Shown here: one piece after another, positions 16,844-25,230 of the stretch
How positions within the stretch are numbered: the stretch's first letter is position 1
How the letters are laid out: each line of letters opens with the position of its first letter
Origin: Mycolicibacterium cosmeticum
GTDB taxonomy: Bacteria > Actinomycetota > Actinomycetes > Mycobacteriales > Mycobacteriaceae
NCBI RefSeq assembly: GCF_000613185.1
Contig: NZ_CCBB010000001.1
Span: 1,984,001 to 2,048,000 of the forward strand
Reading direction: 5' to 3'
Length of the DNA stretch: 64,000 nt
The notes under the pieces: generated by a model
What the model was told of the DNA's origin: nothing
Databases searched by the model: none
Seen by the model: the letters and a program-made list of their open reading frames with translations, nothing else
Position numbers and translations under genes: made by a program

Positions 16844-18349
16844 GTGAGCCGCAGCCCAGCCCTCGCAGTCCGCGACGCCGTCCTCGACTGGGGCTCGTTC
16901 CGCAGCTGGGACGCCCCGCCGCTGCAGGTGCCCACCTCGGCGGCCTACCGCAAGGAACTGGACGACGCGCGGGCCCGCTCCGGGCTGGACGAGTCGGTGA
17001 TCACCGGCGAGGGCACCGTGCGGGGCCGCCGCGTGGCGGTCCTGGCCTGCGAGTTCGACTTCCTGGCCGGGTCCATCGGGGTGGCCGCGGCCGAGCGGAT
17101 CACCGCGGCGATCCAGCGGGCCACCGCCGAGCGGCTGCCGCTGCTGGCCTCCCCCAGTTCGGGCGGCACCCGGATGCAGGAGGGCACCGTGGCCTTCCTG
17201 CAGATGGTGAAGATCGCCGCGGCCGTCGAACTGCACAAGCGCGCGCACCTGCCCTACATCGTCTATCTGCGCCACCCCACCACCGGCGGCGTCTTCGCGT
17301 CCTGGGGGTCACTCGGGCATGTCACGGCCGCCGAACCGGGCGCCCTGATTGGCTTCCTGGGGCCCCGGGTCTACGAGCATCTCTACGGTGAGCCGTTCCC
17401 CGAAGGGGTGCAGACCGCGGAGAACCTGTTCCGGCACGGGGTGATCGACGGCGTGGTCCCGGTGCAGGCCCTGCGCGGGGTGCTCGACCGCACGCTCTCG
17501 GTGCTGTGCGATCCGCCCGGGCCGGCCCCCGAGGCACCCGAGTTGCAGCCGATCCCGGACATCCCGGCGTGGGAGTCGGTGACGGCATCGCGGCGCCCCG
17601 ACCGCCCCAACGCCGAGTTCGTGCTGCGGCACGGCAGCACCGACCCGGTCCCGCTGTCGGGTTCCGGCGGGCAGGAGCGCAGCGACCGGGGAATCGGCAG
17701 CGGGAGTGAGTCCGGGCAGATGCTGCTGGCACTGACCCGGTTCGGCGGCCAGCCGGCCGTGGTCCTCGGTCAGCAGCGGATGGGGACGCTGGGTCCGGCT
17801 GCGCTGCGGGAGGCCCGGCGCGGGATGGCGCTGGCGGTGGGGCTGCGGCTGCCGTTGGTCTCGATCATCGACACCAGCGGCCCGGCACTGTCGGCGGAGG
17901 CCGAACAGGGCGGGCTGGCCGGTGAGATCGCCCGCTGCCTGGCCGAATTGGTGACGCTGGACACCCCGACGGTGTCGGTGCTGCTGGGTCAGGGCAGCGG
18001 CGGCCCGGCGCTGGCCATGGTGCCCGCCGACCGGGTGCTGGCCGCCCAGCACGGCTGGCTGGCGCCGTTGCCGCCGGAAGGGGCCAGCGCCATCGTCTTC
18101 CGCGACACCAGCCATGCCCCGGAACTATCTGCGGCACAAGGCATTCGATCGGCAGACCTGCTACGCAACGGGATCGTGGACGTCATCGTCGACGAACGCA
18201 ACGACGCGGCCGACGAGCCGCTGGCCTTCACCGCCAGGTTGTCGGCGACCATCGCCGGCGAACTGCACCGGTTGCGCACCATGCCCGAGGCCGAACGGCT
18301 CGGCCTGCGGCTGCACCGCTATCGGCAGATCGGGCTCACACCTCGATAG
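16844..18349 (+). CDS. accD3: Acyl-CoA carboxylase carboxyltransferase subunit AccD3
   Basis: 501 residues with both halves of a carboxyltransferase fused: an AccD-like N-half (CEFDFLAGSIGVAAAERIT, LASPSSGGTRMQEGTVAFLQ, HPTTGGVFASWGSLGH) and an AccA-like C-half (EQGGLAGEIARCLAELVTLD, SVLLGQGSGGPALAMVPADR). GTG 16844 is six bases after a TACCCT -10 box, so the mRNA is probably leaderless. Residues 275-285 ([11 protein letters not shown]) come from the same 36-bp repeat seen in ctpE and sit in the linker between halves. In M. tuberculosis it is next to prrA; here they are 33 kb apart. The 3' end overlaps the convergent yhgE-type gene by 14 bases. Confidence 0.93.
   Translation: MSRSPALAVRDAVLDWGSFRSWDAPPLQVPTSAAYRKELDDARARSGLDESVITGEGTVRGRRVAVLACEFDFLAGSIGVAAAERITAAIQRATAERLPLLASPSSGGTRMQEGTVAFLQMVKIAAAVELHKRAHLPYIVYLRHPTTGGVFASWGSLGHVTAAEPGALIGFLGPRVYEHLYGEPFPEGVQTAENLFRHGVIDGVVPVQALRGVLDRTLSVLCDPPGPAPEAPELQPIPDIPAWESVTASRRPDRPNAEFVLRHGSTDPVPLSGSGGQERSDRGIGSGSESGQMLLALTRFGGQPAVVLGQQRMGTLGPAALREARRGMALAVGLRLPLVSIIDTSGPALSAEAEQGGLAGEIARCLAELVTLDTPTVSVLLGQGSGGPALAMVPADRVLAAQHGWLAPLPPEGASAIVFRDTSHAPELSAAQGIRSADLLRNGIVDVIVDERNDAADEPLAFTARLSATIAGELHRLRTMPEAERLGLRLHRYRQIGLTPR
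17664..17699 (+). repeat. 36-bp interspersed repeat inside accD3
   Basis: Starts CCGGCGGGCAGGAGCGCAGC and ends GACCGGGGAATCGGCA, encoding [11 protein letters not shown] in the linker between the two carboxyltransferase halves. Partner of 12312-12347 in ctpE. Insertion in the only obviously flexible part of the protein suggests the repeat was tolerated because it keeps the frame. Confidence 0.85.
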
Positions 18350-20342
18350 GCGGTTTCAGCCGCTCCATGGTGTACTGCCGGTCTCTTCGAGCCGCGAACG
18401 AACTGGCCGCCAGCGACACCACCAGCACCCCGGAGAGCACCGCGATCGCGACCCACAACCGCGAGTCGATCCCGCCGGCGATGAGTTGACGCAGGCCGTT
18501 GACGGCATACGTCATCGGGTCGACGGGGTGCAGTATCTGGAACGGTTTGGCGGTGGTCTCCACCGGATAGATTCCGCCGGCCGAAACCAGTTGGAGCATC
18601 AGGAAAGCCAGCGTCACCACCCGGCCGACCGACACCCCGAACAGCGCGTTGAACGCCTGGATCAACGCCAGGAAGGTGGCCACGATCAGCAGCAGGAAGC
18701 CCACCGTCGCGATCGGGTAGCGGGCATTCAACCCGACGCCGAAGTGCACCACCAGGTACATCACCGCCACCTGGCACACCGTGATGAGCAGGGCCGGCCA
18801 GTACGAGGCCAGCACCACCCGCAACGCGCCGAGGCCGTTGACGATGGGCCGGGACTGCATCGGCTTGAGCAGCATCCAGATGATCAGTGCGCCGATGAAC
18901 AGCGCCAGCGGCAGGAAGAACGGCGCGAAGCCGGTGCCGAACGTCGCCGCGGCGTTGTGGGTCTCGATGTCCAGCGCCACCGGCGCGGCCAGGGTCTTGG
19001 CCACCTGCGTGCGCTGCTGGGGTGTCCAGGACGGCACCTGGGTGGACCCTTCTTTCAGTTTGGTCGCCAGTTCTTGGCTGCCGTCCCGCAGCTTGCTGGT
19101 GCCCGCGGCCAGCTGCGTTGCCCCGGTGGACAATTGGCTGCCGCCGTTGGCCAGTTGCACCAGCCCGCCGTTCAGTTTGCGGGCGCCGTTGTCCAGTTGA
19201 TGCACCCCGTCGCGCAGTTTGACCACATCGGCGCGCAGCCCGCCGTTGAGTGCGCGGGTGAGGAACACCCGCAGCTTGCTGTTCGGGTCGCCCAGCTCGT
19301 TTTCCAGTCGGGTTGCGCTGTCGCGCAACTTGTTCAGGCCGTCGTCGGTGGTGGGGTCGATGCCCTTGGCCCGCAACAGCCGCTGCGCGCCGGCCAGCAC
19401 GTCACCGGCGTCGCGTACCGTCGGGTCGGGGTTGGCCTGCAGCATGCCGACGGTCTGGTCGACGATCGCCGCGGCCTGCGCCTGGTCGATGTTGAGCGCG
19501 GCGATGCGGTCGGTGGTCGAGCGCACCGCACCGGAGAGCCGGGACGCCAGGAAGCCGACCTCGTCGGGGTCAAGCCCCAGATCGCCGACCCGGTCCAGCA
19601 TGGTGATCAGCGGACCGGTGGCGGTGTCGACCGAGCCGGCCAGCTGCCGGGTGCCGGCGGCCAGCTGCGCCGAGCCGTCCCGGGCGGTCACCAAGCCCGC
19701 GGTCAGCGCGCCGGCACCGTCGGCCAGTTTGTGCGCGCCGTCGTCGGCGGCCGCGGTGCCCGCCGCCAGCTGCCCGGCTCCGTCGGCGGCCTTGACCAGC
19801 CCCGCCCCCGCGTCGGTCAGCCCGGTCAGCACCGTGCCCAGGGTGCGCTGCCCGATGCTCGCGTTCACCTGGTTGATCACCTCGCGGGCGGCGTTCTGCC
19901 CGATGATCGAGCCCAGGTAGTTGTTCGCGTCGTTGAAGGTGAACCGGATCTGCGCCTGCTCGGGCGACCCGCCCGACGGGGAGGCGATATCGGCGCTGAA
20001 GTCCTGGGGCAGCGTCACCGAGAAGTAGTACTTGCCGCTGGACACCCCGGCCGCGGCCTCGGCGGCCGACACCCGGTGCAGCTGCAGCTGCCCCGAATCG
20101 ACAAGGGCGTCGGCCACTTCCGCGCCGGCGTGGATTTGCTGGCCGTCCACGTTCGCGCCGGTGTCCTCGTTGACCAGGGCCACCGGGATCTTGTTCACCT
20201 CGTTGAACGGGTTCCAGAAGGCCCACAGGTACATCGCCCCGTACAGCAGCGGCATCAGGATGACGGTCACCAGCGCGATGCGCGGCAACGCACCCCGGGA
20301 GAACCGCTTGAGATCGGTGCCAAGAGACATTCCGGCAAGCAC
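18336..20342 (-). CDS. YhgE/Pip-family membrane protein
   Basis: 668 residues with the ABC-2-like layout of the YhgE/phage-infection-protein family: one N-terminal membrane segment (IALVTVILMPLLYGAMYLWA), a long extracytoplasmic region, and five or six C-terminal segments from about residue 455 (FAPFFLPLALFIGALIIWML). The extracellular region holds many repeats of the form QLAAGT, KLADGAGAL, QLANGGSQL and KLRDGSQEL, a coiled-coil array. GTG 20342 has a GGAG ten bases upstream; ATG 20330 is an alternative. The preceding gene encodes a degenerate ABC-type ATPase, three bases away, so both probably work as one unit. Members include phage receptors and secretion-related proteins; role here unknown. 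Confidence 0.88.
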   Translation of the reverse strand: MLAGMSLGTDLKRFSRGALPRIALVTVILMPLLYGAMYLWAFWNPFNEVNKIPVALVNEDTGANVDGQQIHAGAEVADALVDSGQLQLHRVSAAEAAAGVSSGKYYFSVTLPQDFSADIASPSGGSPEQAQIRFTFNDANNYLGSIIGQNAAREVINQVNASIGQRTLGTVLTGLTDAGAGLVKAADGAGQLAAGTAAADDGAHKLADGAGALTAGLVTARDGSAQLAAGTRQLAGSVDTATGPLITMLDRVGDLGLDPDEVGFLASRLSGAVRSTTDRIAALNIDQAQAAAIVDQTVGMLQANPDPTVRDAGDVLAGAQRLLRAKGIDPTTDDGLNKLRDSATRLENELGDPNSKLRVFLTRALNGGLRADVVKLRDGVHQLDNGARKLNGGLVQLANGGSQLSTGATQLAAGTSKLRDGSQELATKLKEGSTQVPSWTPQQRTQVAKTLAAPVALDIETHNAAATFGTGFAPFFLPLALFIGALIIWMLLKPMQSRPIVNGLGALRVVLASYWPALLITVCQVAVMYLVVHFGVGLNARYPIATVGFLLLIVATFLALIQAFNALFGVSVGRVVTLAFLMLQLVSAGGIYPVETTAKPFQILHPVDPMTYAVNGLRQLIAGGIDSRLWVAIAVLSGVLVVSLAASSFAARRDRQYTMERLKPPIEV

Positions 20343-20345
20343 GGC

Positions 20346-21002
20346 TTACTCACTCCCCACGTTGAGCTGGGCACGGACCCGTTCGTCGGCGACGCCGTTG
20401 ACGGTTGCGGTGACGACGGTTTGGTTCTCCCCCAGCGCGATGAGGCGCTGCAGCACGATCTCGCGGTTCCCGTCGTCGGTGATGTGGTCGAGGTTGCCGA
20501 CCACGAGCAGCGGTGGCGCCGCGGTATTGGCCAACGCGATCCGCATCAGGGTCTGCTCGAGTTCGGACAGCTCGTCGAAATAGGCGGTCAGCGACGGCAG
20601 TGGCACATCACCGAACACCGGGGCGCACAACCGTGCGAGGTCGTCGGCGCCGGCCTGGCCGATGAAGCGATACCAGGACGCGTCCCAGCGCATCTGCTCG
20701 GTGACCAGGTCACGCACCGTCACCGATTCGGCGACCCGGTCCAGTTCGTCGATGCAGGCCAGCGCCGATACCGCGAAGATCTCCCTGGCGGTGCTCCGCC
20801 CGAACACCGTGACCTGCCCTTGCACGGGTTTCATCCGCCCGGCCAGCGTCATCAGCAGGGCGGTGCGGCCGGTGCCGGTCGGATGGACCAGCACGCTGAC
20901 CCCGCCGGCCTCGACGTCCAGGTCGATCGGGCCGTAGACCGGGCCCCAAGGCCCTCGCATCGTGATACCGCGGGCGGTGACTGCCGAAGCTGCTTCTGCC
21001 AC
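20346..21002 (-). CDS. Degenerate ABC-type ATPase paired with the YhgE protein
   Basis: 218 residues with the outline of an ABC nucleotide-binding domain but every catalytic motif altered. Walker A reads HPTGTGRT at 40-47 (first Gly to His, Lys to Arg). The signature is LSELEQ near 145 instead of LSGGQ. Walker B is PPLLVVGNLD at 163-172, lacking the Asp-Glu pair, and the switch histidine region reads VVTATVNG. Length and helical order still match an ABC ATPase. It may bind but not hydrolyse nucleotide, or act as a scaffold for the membrane partner. It is the first gene of the pair, with 140 bp upstream to the next gene's coding end. Confidence 0.7.
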   Translation of the reverse strand: MAEAASAVTARGITMRGPWGPVYGPIDLDVEAGGVSVLVHPTGTGRTALLMTLAGRMKPVQGQVTVFGRSTAREIFAVSALACIDELDRVAESVTVRDLVTEQMRWDASWYRFIGQAGADDLARLCAPVFGDVPLPSLTAYFDELSELEQTLMRIALANTAAPPLLVVGNLDHITDDGNREIVLQRLIALGENQTVVTATVNGVADERVRAQLNVGSE

Positions 21003-21070
21003 TGAGCCATCTCAACACACCCGCGGCCGGCGGCGCCGTTTTCCACGTCAGGGCTGCTGATGCGCTCGGT

Positions 21071-21931
21071 TTACGACCCTGGCGCAGAAAACGGTGGAAC
21101 CCCGCGTCGCGCGAACGCTTCGCGCACTCGACGCACGATGAATCGTCGGCCGTGTTCGGCCACGACGTGCACGTTGATCCAGCCCTGCGCCGCGATCAAC
21201 TCGTTGCGGCCGATGTCTTGGACCCACTGTCGCCGGTCGGTGTGGTGTTGTCGGCCGTCGTACTCCAGTCCGATCCTGGGTTCCTCCCAACCCATATCGA
21301 GATAGGCGGTGTTGAAGCCGTCGCTCACCGCTATCTGGGTGACCGGCCGCGGAAAGCCCTCGTCGACGAGTAGCAGGCGCAGCGCGGTTTCCCTCGGTGA
21401 CTGGGCTCCGGCGTCCATCAGGGCCAATGCCGTTCGAGCTTGCCGAATTCCACGCAATCCCGGATAACGAGCCGCCAGCCCGAGGACTTGCGCAGCGCTT
21501 ACGCGCGTCGCTCGCGCCAGGGCGTCCAGATGTTGCACCGCCTCGTCGCGAGGCAGAAAACGCGCGAGGTCCAGGGCGGTGCGAGCAGGGGCGGTGACCC
21601 GCAGATCACCCATGGCGCAGATCTCGTCCGGAGCAAGGCGTTCCTCACGCACGATGATTCCTGGTCGAGGCCGCCGGTGCTCGGTGATCAGTTCGATGGG
21701 CGCTTTTGCGTCCACCCAGTGCGCGCCATGCAGCGCGGCGGCGGCGCGACCCGCGATCACCGCGCGGCGATCACTCCACAACCAGGCGGCGACGGTGTTC
21801 GTATACAGATCCGGCGGTGCGCCCTTGCGAACATAGACCCGGGGGTGGGCCACCGTGTACCTCCAGCGCAGCTGACTGCGGGTGAGTCGACCGGAGGCCA
21901 GCGCTTCTGGCCCCAGCACAGCATCGTCCAT
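21071..21931 (-). CDS. DUF559-type protein with AbiEi-like N-terminus
   Basis: 286 residues. The N-terminal half (LTRSQLRWRYTVAHPRVYV, AVIAGRAAAALHGAHWVDA, REERLAPDEICAMGDLRVTA, RTALDLARFLPRDEAV) resembles the winged-helix AbiEi antitoxin-like proteins common in mycobacteria. The C-terminal part has the PD-(D/E)XK/Vsr-like DUF559 features DMGWEEPRIGLEYDGRQHHT and WVQDIGRNELIAAQGWINV. Such proteins are abundant and usually not linked to a toxin gene in mycobacteria. No partner is adjacent here. Nuclease activity is plausible but untested. Confidence 0.8.
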   Translation of the reverse strand: MDDAVLGPEALASGRLTRSQLRWRYTVAHPRVYVRKGAPPDLYTNTVAAWLWSDRRAVIAGRAAAALHGAHWVDAKAPIELITEHRRPRPGIIVREERLAPDEICAMGDLRVTAPARTALDLARFLPRDEAVQHLDALARATRVSAAQVLGLAARYPGLRGIRQARTALALMDAGAQSPRETALRLLLVDEGFPRPVTQIAVSDGFNTAYLDMGWEEPRIGLEYDGRQHHTDRRQWVQDIGRNELIAAQGWINVHVVAEHGRRFIVRRVREAFARRGVPPFSAPGS

Positions 21932-22027
21932 CGCCGGATGGTCGCGCGGGCCGACGACGGCACGCCGCGTCGCCCACGGTCATGCCGGCGATCTGTGGAT
22001 GAACCGGCAACTGTGGATGGCGCCGCA

Positions 22028-22894
22028 CTAACCGCCGTGCAGATAGCCGCCGAACATGCTCAGCAGACTCATGCTGCGCCACCAGATCAACACCGCGAAC
22101 AGTGCCAGCAGCCCCACGGCCAGCGAGGTTTGGATCAGATTCCGTTGGGCGCGTGGGGCATACACCAATCCGGCCGACACCACGCCGCCGGTCAGCAGGC
22201 CGCCCAGGTGGCCCTGCCAGCTGATCGCACCCGAGCCCATCAGGGGGCCGACGAAGGTGAACGCCAGGTTCAGCACGATCAGCCCGACCACCCATTTGAC
22301 GTCGAGCCGCAGTTTGCGGGCCACCACGAACGTGGCGCCGAACAATCCGAACACCGCGCCCGACGCGCCGGCGGTGGCCGTGTTCAGCGGCGCGATCAGG
22401 AATACCAGCACCGAACCGCCCAGCGCGGACAGCCCGTACAGCGTCCCGTAACGGGCGCGGCCGAGCAGCCGCTCCAGCGGCGGGCCGATGACGTACAGCG
22501 CCCACATGTTGAACAGGATGTGCGCGAGGCCGTAGTGCAGGAAGGCCGACGTGATCAGGCGGTAGTACTCGCCGCTGGCGACGGCCGGGGGCCACAGCGT
22601 CAGGCGGCTCTCGATATCGGGGGCGGCCACCTGCAGGACGAACATCAGCACGTTGATCGCGATCAGCGTGTACGTGACGTACGGGGTGTCCCCGGCCGGC
22701 CGGCCGCCGAAACGCCCCTCGACCTGCCGCACGGTGGCCGCGCCGGCGTTGACGCATTCCACGCATTGGTGCCCGACGGCCGCGTCCCGCATGCAGTCCG
22801 GGCAGATGTAGCGGCCGCAGCGGGTGCACCGGATATAGGACGGCCGATTGGGGTGCCGGTAGCAGACCGGTGCCTGCTGCGGTGGGACGGTCAT
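22028..22894 (-). CDS. Rhomboid-family intramembrane serine protease with B-box zinc finger (Rv0110 type)
   Basis: 288 residues. A cysteine/histidine-rich N-terminus (C11, C23, C26, C31, C34, H42, C44, C47 within residues 11-47) forms a B-box-like zinc finger. Six membrane segments follow from about residue 72. The catalytic dyad is visible: GASGAVFG with Ser178, and His229 in SWQGHLGGLLTG. The loop motif SAFLHYGLAHILFNM near 116-130 is also typical. ATG 22894 is taken; the upstream open frame is a shadow. The gene lies two bases after the small membrane-protein gene and may be the end of the amine oxidase operon. Substrates unknown. Confidence 0.92.
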   Translation of the reverse strand: MTVPPQQAPVCYRHPNRPSYIRCTRCGRYICPDCMRDAAVGHQCVECVNAGAATVRQVEGRFGGRPAGDTPYVTYTLIAINVLMFVLQVAAPDIESRLTLWPPAVASGEYYRLITSAFLHYGLAHILFNMWALYVIGPPLERLLGRARYGTLYGLSALGGSVLVFLIAPLNTATAGASGAVFGLFGATFVVARKLRLDVKWVVGLIVLNLAFTFVGPLMGSGAISWQGHLGGLLTGGVVSAGLVYAPRAQRNLIQTSLAVGLLALFAVLIWWRSMSLLSMFGGYLHGG

Positions 22895-22896
22895 GC

Positions 22897-23301
22897 CTAC
22901 ATGATGGCCGATGCGTCCCGTCGCCTGGTGAGCGCGTAGAGCACCGCGGTCGCGATCACCGCCTCGGTCAGCGACACCGTGGTGGCCAAGCCCATCAACG
23001 CCGGCATCGGCTCGGCCGGCCCCACCACCGGTGCGCCGTGGTGGTGGGCGGGCATGGACCAGTGCACGGCGATCATCGCCAGGTTCATCACCGCCACCAC
23101 CAGCCAGGTCCGCGGCCCGCATCCACGCCACAGTTCATAGGCACAGAACAGGCACGCGCCCGCCATCGCCACGATGAGCAGTGCCGGCAGCGGGCCGGCG
23201 GCGTGGCCGATCATCGTCGCGTGCAGGGCCGCCGAGCCGGCGGCGGCCGCCGCACACAGCCGTCGTCCACAGACGGCTGAGGCGGCGGACCAACCGGACA
23301 T
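22897..23301 (-). CDS. Multi-pass membrane protein of unknown function
   Basis: 134 residues with about four hydrophobic segments (LPALLIVAMAGACLFCAYEL, WLVVAVMNLAMIAVHWSM, LMGLATTVSLTEAVIATAVL) and the histidine cluster MPAHHHGAP plus ALHATMIGHAAG between them. The histidines could bind copper, which would fit its place three bases after the copper amine oxidase gene, but this is inference. It overlaps nothing and is followed by the rhomboid gene at two bases. Resembles DUF5134-type actinobacterial proteins in length and His content. Confidence 0.65.
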   Translation of the reverse strand: MSGWSAASAVCGRRLCAAAAAGSAALHATMIGHAAGPLPALLIVAMAGACLFCAYELWRGCGPRTWLVVAVMNLAMIAVHWSMPAHHHGAPVVGPAEPMPALMGLATTVSLTEAVIATAVLYALTRRRDASAIM

Positions 23302-23304
23302 CTG

Positions 23305-25230
23305 TCAACTCTCGCAGCAATGCGCCTTCGGCGCAGCGGGAACGTTCAGCGCGGGGTTGCGATCGAAGAACGACACCGGCTTGAGCTTGAACCCGGCGTA
23401 GTCGACCGGCATCACCGGCCAATCCTCCGGGCGCGGGAAGTGCGTCAGCCCGAAGGTGTGCCACACGACGATGTCTTCGCCGTCGATGTCGCGGTCCTGC
23501 GCGACATAGGCGGGTAGGCCGGCGTTCCCAGGATTTTGGTTGACGAACCGACCCGCCGGATAACGTTCCGCGGGATCGTATTTCGTCACCCACAGGTGCT
23601 TGGTGGCGAACGCCGCCCGTTGGGCGATGGAACTGGTCGGGTGCGCCAGTAGCGCCGGCTGCCCTTCGGGGTGCAGCGCGTAGCCGACGGTCTGGCCGAG
23701 CCGGTTGTGCTTGTCCGGGTTGGTGATGTGCCAGACCCGGGCCTTGAGGTTGTCGGCGGTGCGCATCGCCTCCGACTCTCGGGTCAGCCGGGTGCGCTGC
23801 GGGCGGAAGGCGTTGCCCCACGGGTTTTCCGGTCCCATCGGCACGGCGACGGCGTCGACCTCTTCGACGACGTTGGACGGGCCGTCGACCTCCATGTCCA
23901 GCCGGGCCGAGAACAGGTGTTGGTGAAACGGTGCGCCGAGGCCGGGTGCCATCTCGGTGGAGAACCCGTCCGGCCCGCGGTGCGCCGAGGCGAAGACGAT
24001 GCCGGTGGCCTTGGCCTCCAGCTGGATGGTGCCGTCGAGGTACAGGTACCAGTAGAAGCCGTAGTCGTAGTTGCCGATGGTCAGGAAGAACGAGATGACC
24101 AGTCGGCGGGACCGGCGCACCTCGGCCATGCCGTTGAACATGTCGGTGTGCTTCCACAGCACGCCGAAGTCCTCCTCGTGCAGGCAGATCGCGTTCTTCA
24201 TCAGCTTGGGGTTGCCGTCTTCGTCGGCGATGGTGACGTCGAAGTACTTGATCTCGCCCAGGCAGTCGCAGCCCAGTTCAAGGGAATTGGTGTACCGGCC
24301 GAACAGGTACTCGCCCTGGTCGAAGTAGTTCTGCCAGTATCGCACCGGGGACGGGTCGGCGTAGGGAACCACCATCTCGGCGATGGACGCGCGGTAGACC
24401 ACCGGCCGGCCGGCGATGGACAACTGGTGCAGGGTCAGACCCTCGCGGACGTCGAACCCGAACCGGAATTTCCAGTCGGCCCAGCTGATCTGGTTGCCCT
24501 CGACGGTGAAGCTGGCTCCGTCGGGCTGGCTGATCTCGATGGGCTTCAGGTCGGTGCGCGGCGCCACCGCATGCGGCTCGGCGTCCCACTGGCCGCGTTC
24601 GGTGGGCAGCGGCAGTTCGATCTCGTCGATCACCTTGGTGACGCGGCGCTCGGTCAGGTCGACGTAGGCGACGACGCCGTCGATGGGATGCGCCCAGGGC
24701 AGGTCGGCGGCGTCGTACTGATAGAAGGCCAGCACCCGGACGATGCGCCGGCCCACCTCGTCCTCGTGCCCGAAGACACCGGCCGACAGCGGAACTGCCC
24801 GCACATCGGTGGGGTTGAGGCCGCGCTTGTCCATGGCCGTCAGCCAGTCCGGGCAGTCCAGCAGGAAGGCCTCGATGTCCTCGAACTCCTGGTCCAGGAT
24901 CGGGACGTGCCCGTCGACGCCGGCGTCGACGTGCTCCACCGAGAGGATCTTGTCCTGGGTCACCGAGACGACGAGGTCGTTGCCCTGGCCGGTGGCGCGG
25001 TCCAGTAGCAGCACGCGGGCCTGCCGGTCGATGGGGGCGCCGGGAGTGTAGGCCTGCACGATCTTCTTGTGCGGCTCCTCCAGGGCGACGAACACGAAGC
25101 GCACGCTCTCACCCAGCAGTCCGTGTTCGTCGACGATGCGGCGCACCGCGCGGATCTCGTCGGCGCGCAGCGGGGTGAGCGGGTGATCCGGGACGGCGGT
25201 CTTCTGGGCGGGTTCGATGGTGGCGGTCAT
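23305..25230 (-). CDS. Copper-containing primary amine oxidase
   Basis: Oxidises primary amines to aldehydes with release of ammonia and hydrogen peroxide, using Cu(II) and the topaquinone cofactor. 641 residues, normal for bacterial enzymes. The cofactor tyrosine is Y388 in the conserved NYDY (387-390), the catalytic base is D304 in NYFDQGE, and two of three copper histidines are H436 and H438 (HQH), the third lying in LTHFPRPEDW near the C-terminus. ATG 25230 overlaps the permease stop (ATGA). The gene is third in an operon of aldehyde dehydrogenase, permease, oxidase, consistent with phenethylamine- or tyramine-type catabolism. No export signal, so it is cytoplasmic. Confidence 0.95.
   Translation of the reverse strand: MTATIEPAQKTAVPDHPLTPLRADEIRAVRRIVDEHGLLGESVRFVFVALEEPHKKIVQAYTPGAPIDRQARVLLLDRATGQGNDLVVSVTQDKILSVEHVDAGVDGHVPILDQEFEDIEAFLLDCPDWLTAMDKRGLNPTDVRAVPLSAGVFGHEDEVGRRIVRVLAFYQYDAADLPWAHPIDGVVAYVDLTERRVTKVIDEIELPLPTERGQWDAEPHAVAPRTDLKPIEISQPDGASFTVEGNQISWADWKFRFGFDVREGLTLHQLSIAGRPVVYRASIAEMVVPYADPSPVRYWQNYFDQGEYLFGRYTNSLELGCDCLGEIKYFDVTIADEDGNPKLMKNAICLHEEDFGVLWKHTDMFNGMAEVRRSRRLVISFFLTIGNYDYGFYWYLYLDGTIQLEAKATGIVFASAHRGPDGFSTEMAPGLGAPFHQHLFSARLDMEVDGPSNVVEEVDAVAVPMGPENPWGNAFRPQRTRLTRESEAMRTADNLKARVWHITNPDKHNRLGQTVGYALHPEGQPALLAHPTSSIAQRAAFATKHLWVTKYDPAERYPAGRFVNQNPGNAGLPAYVAQDRDIDGEDIVVWHTFGLTHFPRPEDWPVMPVDYAGFKLKPVSFFDRNPALNVPAAPKAHCCES

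Noticed and set aside
18114..21005. 963-residue plus-strand ORF rich in Arg, Gln, His and Gly
   Set aside because: Lies wholly antisense to yhgE and the degenerate ATPase; composition is that of a high-GC shadow frame and no domain is visible.
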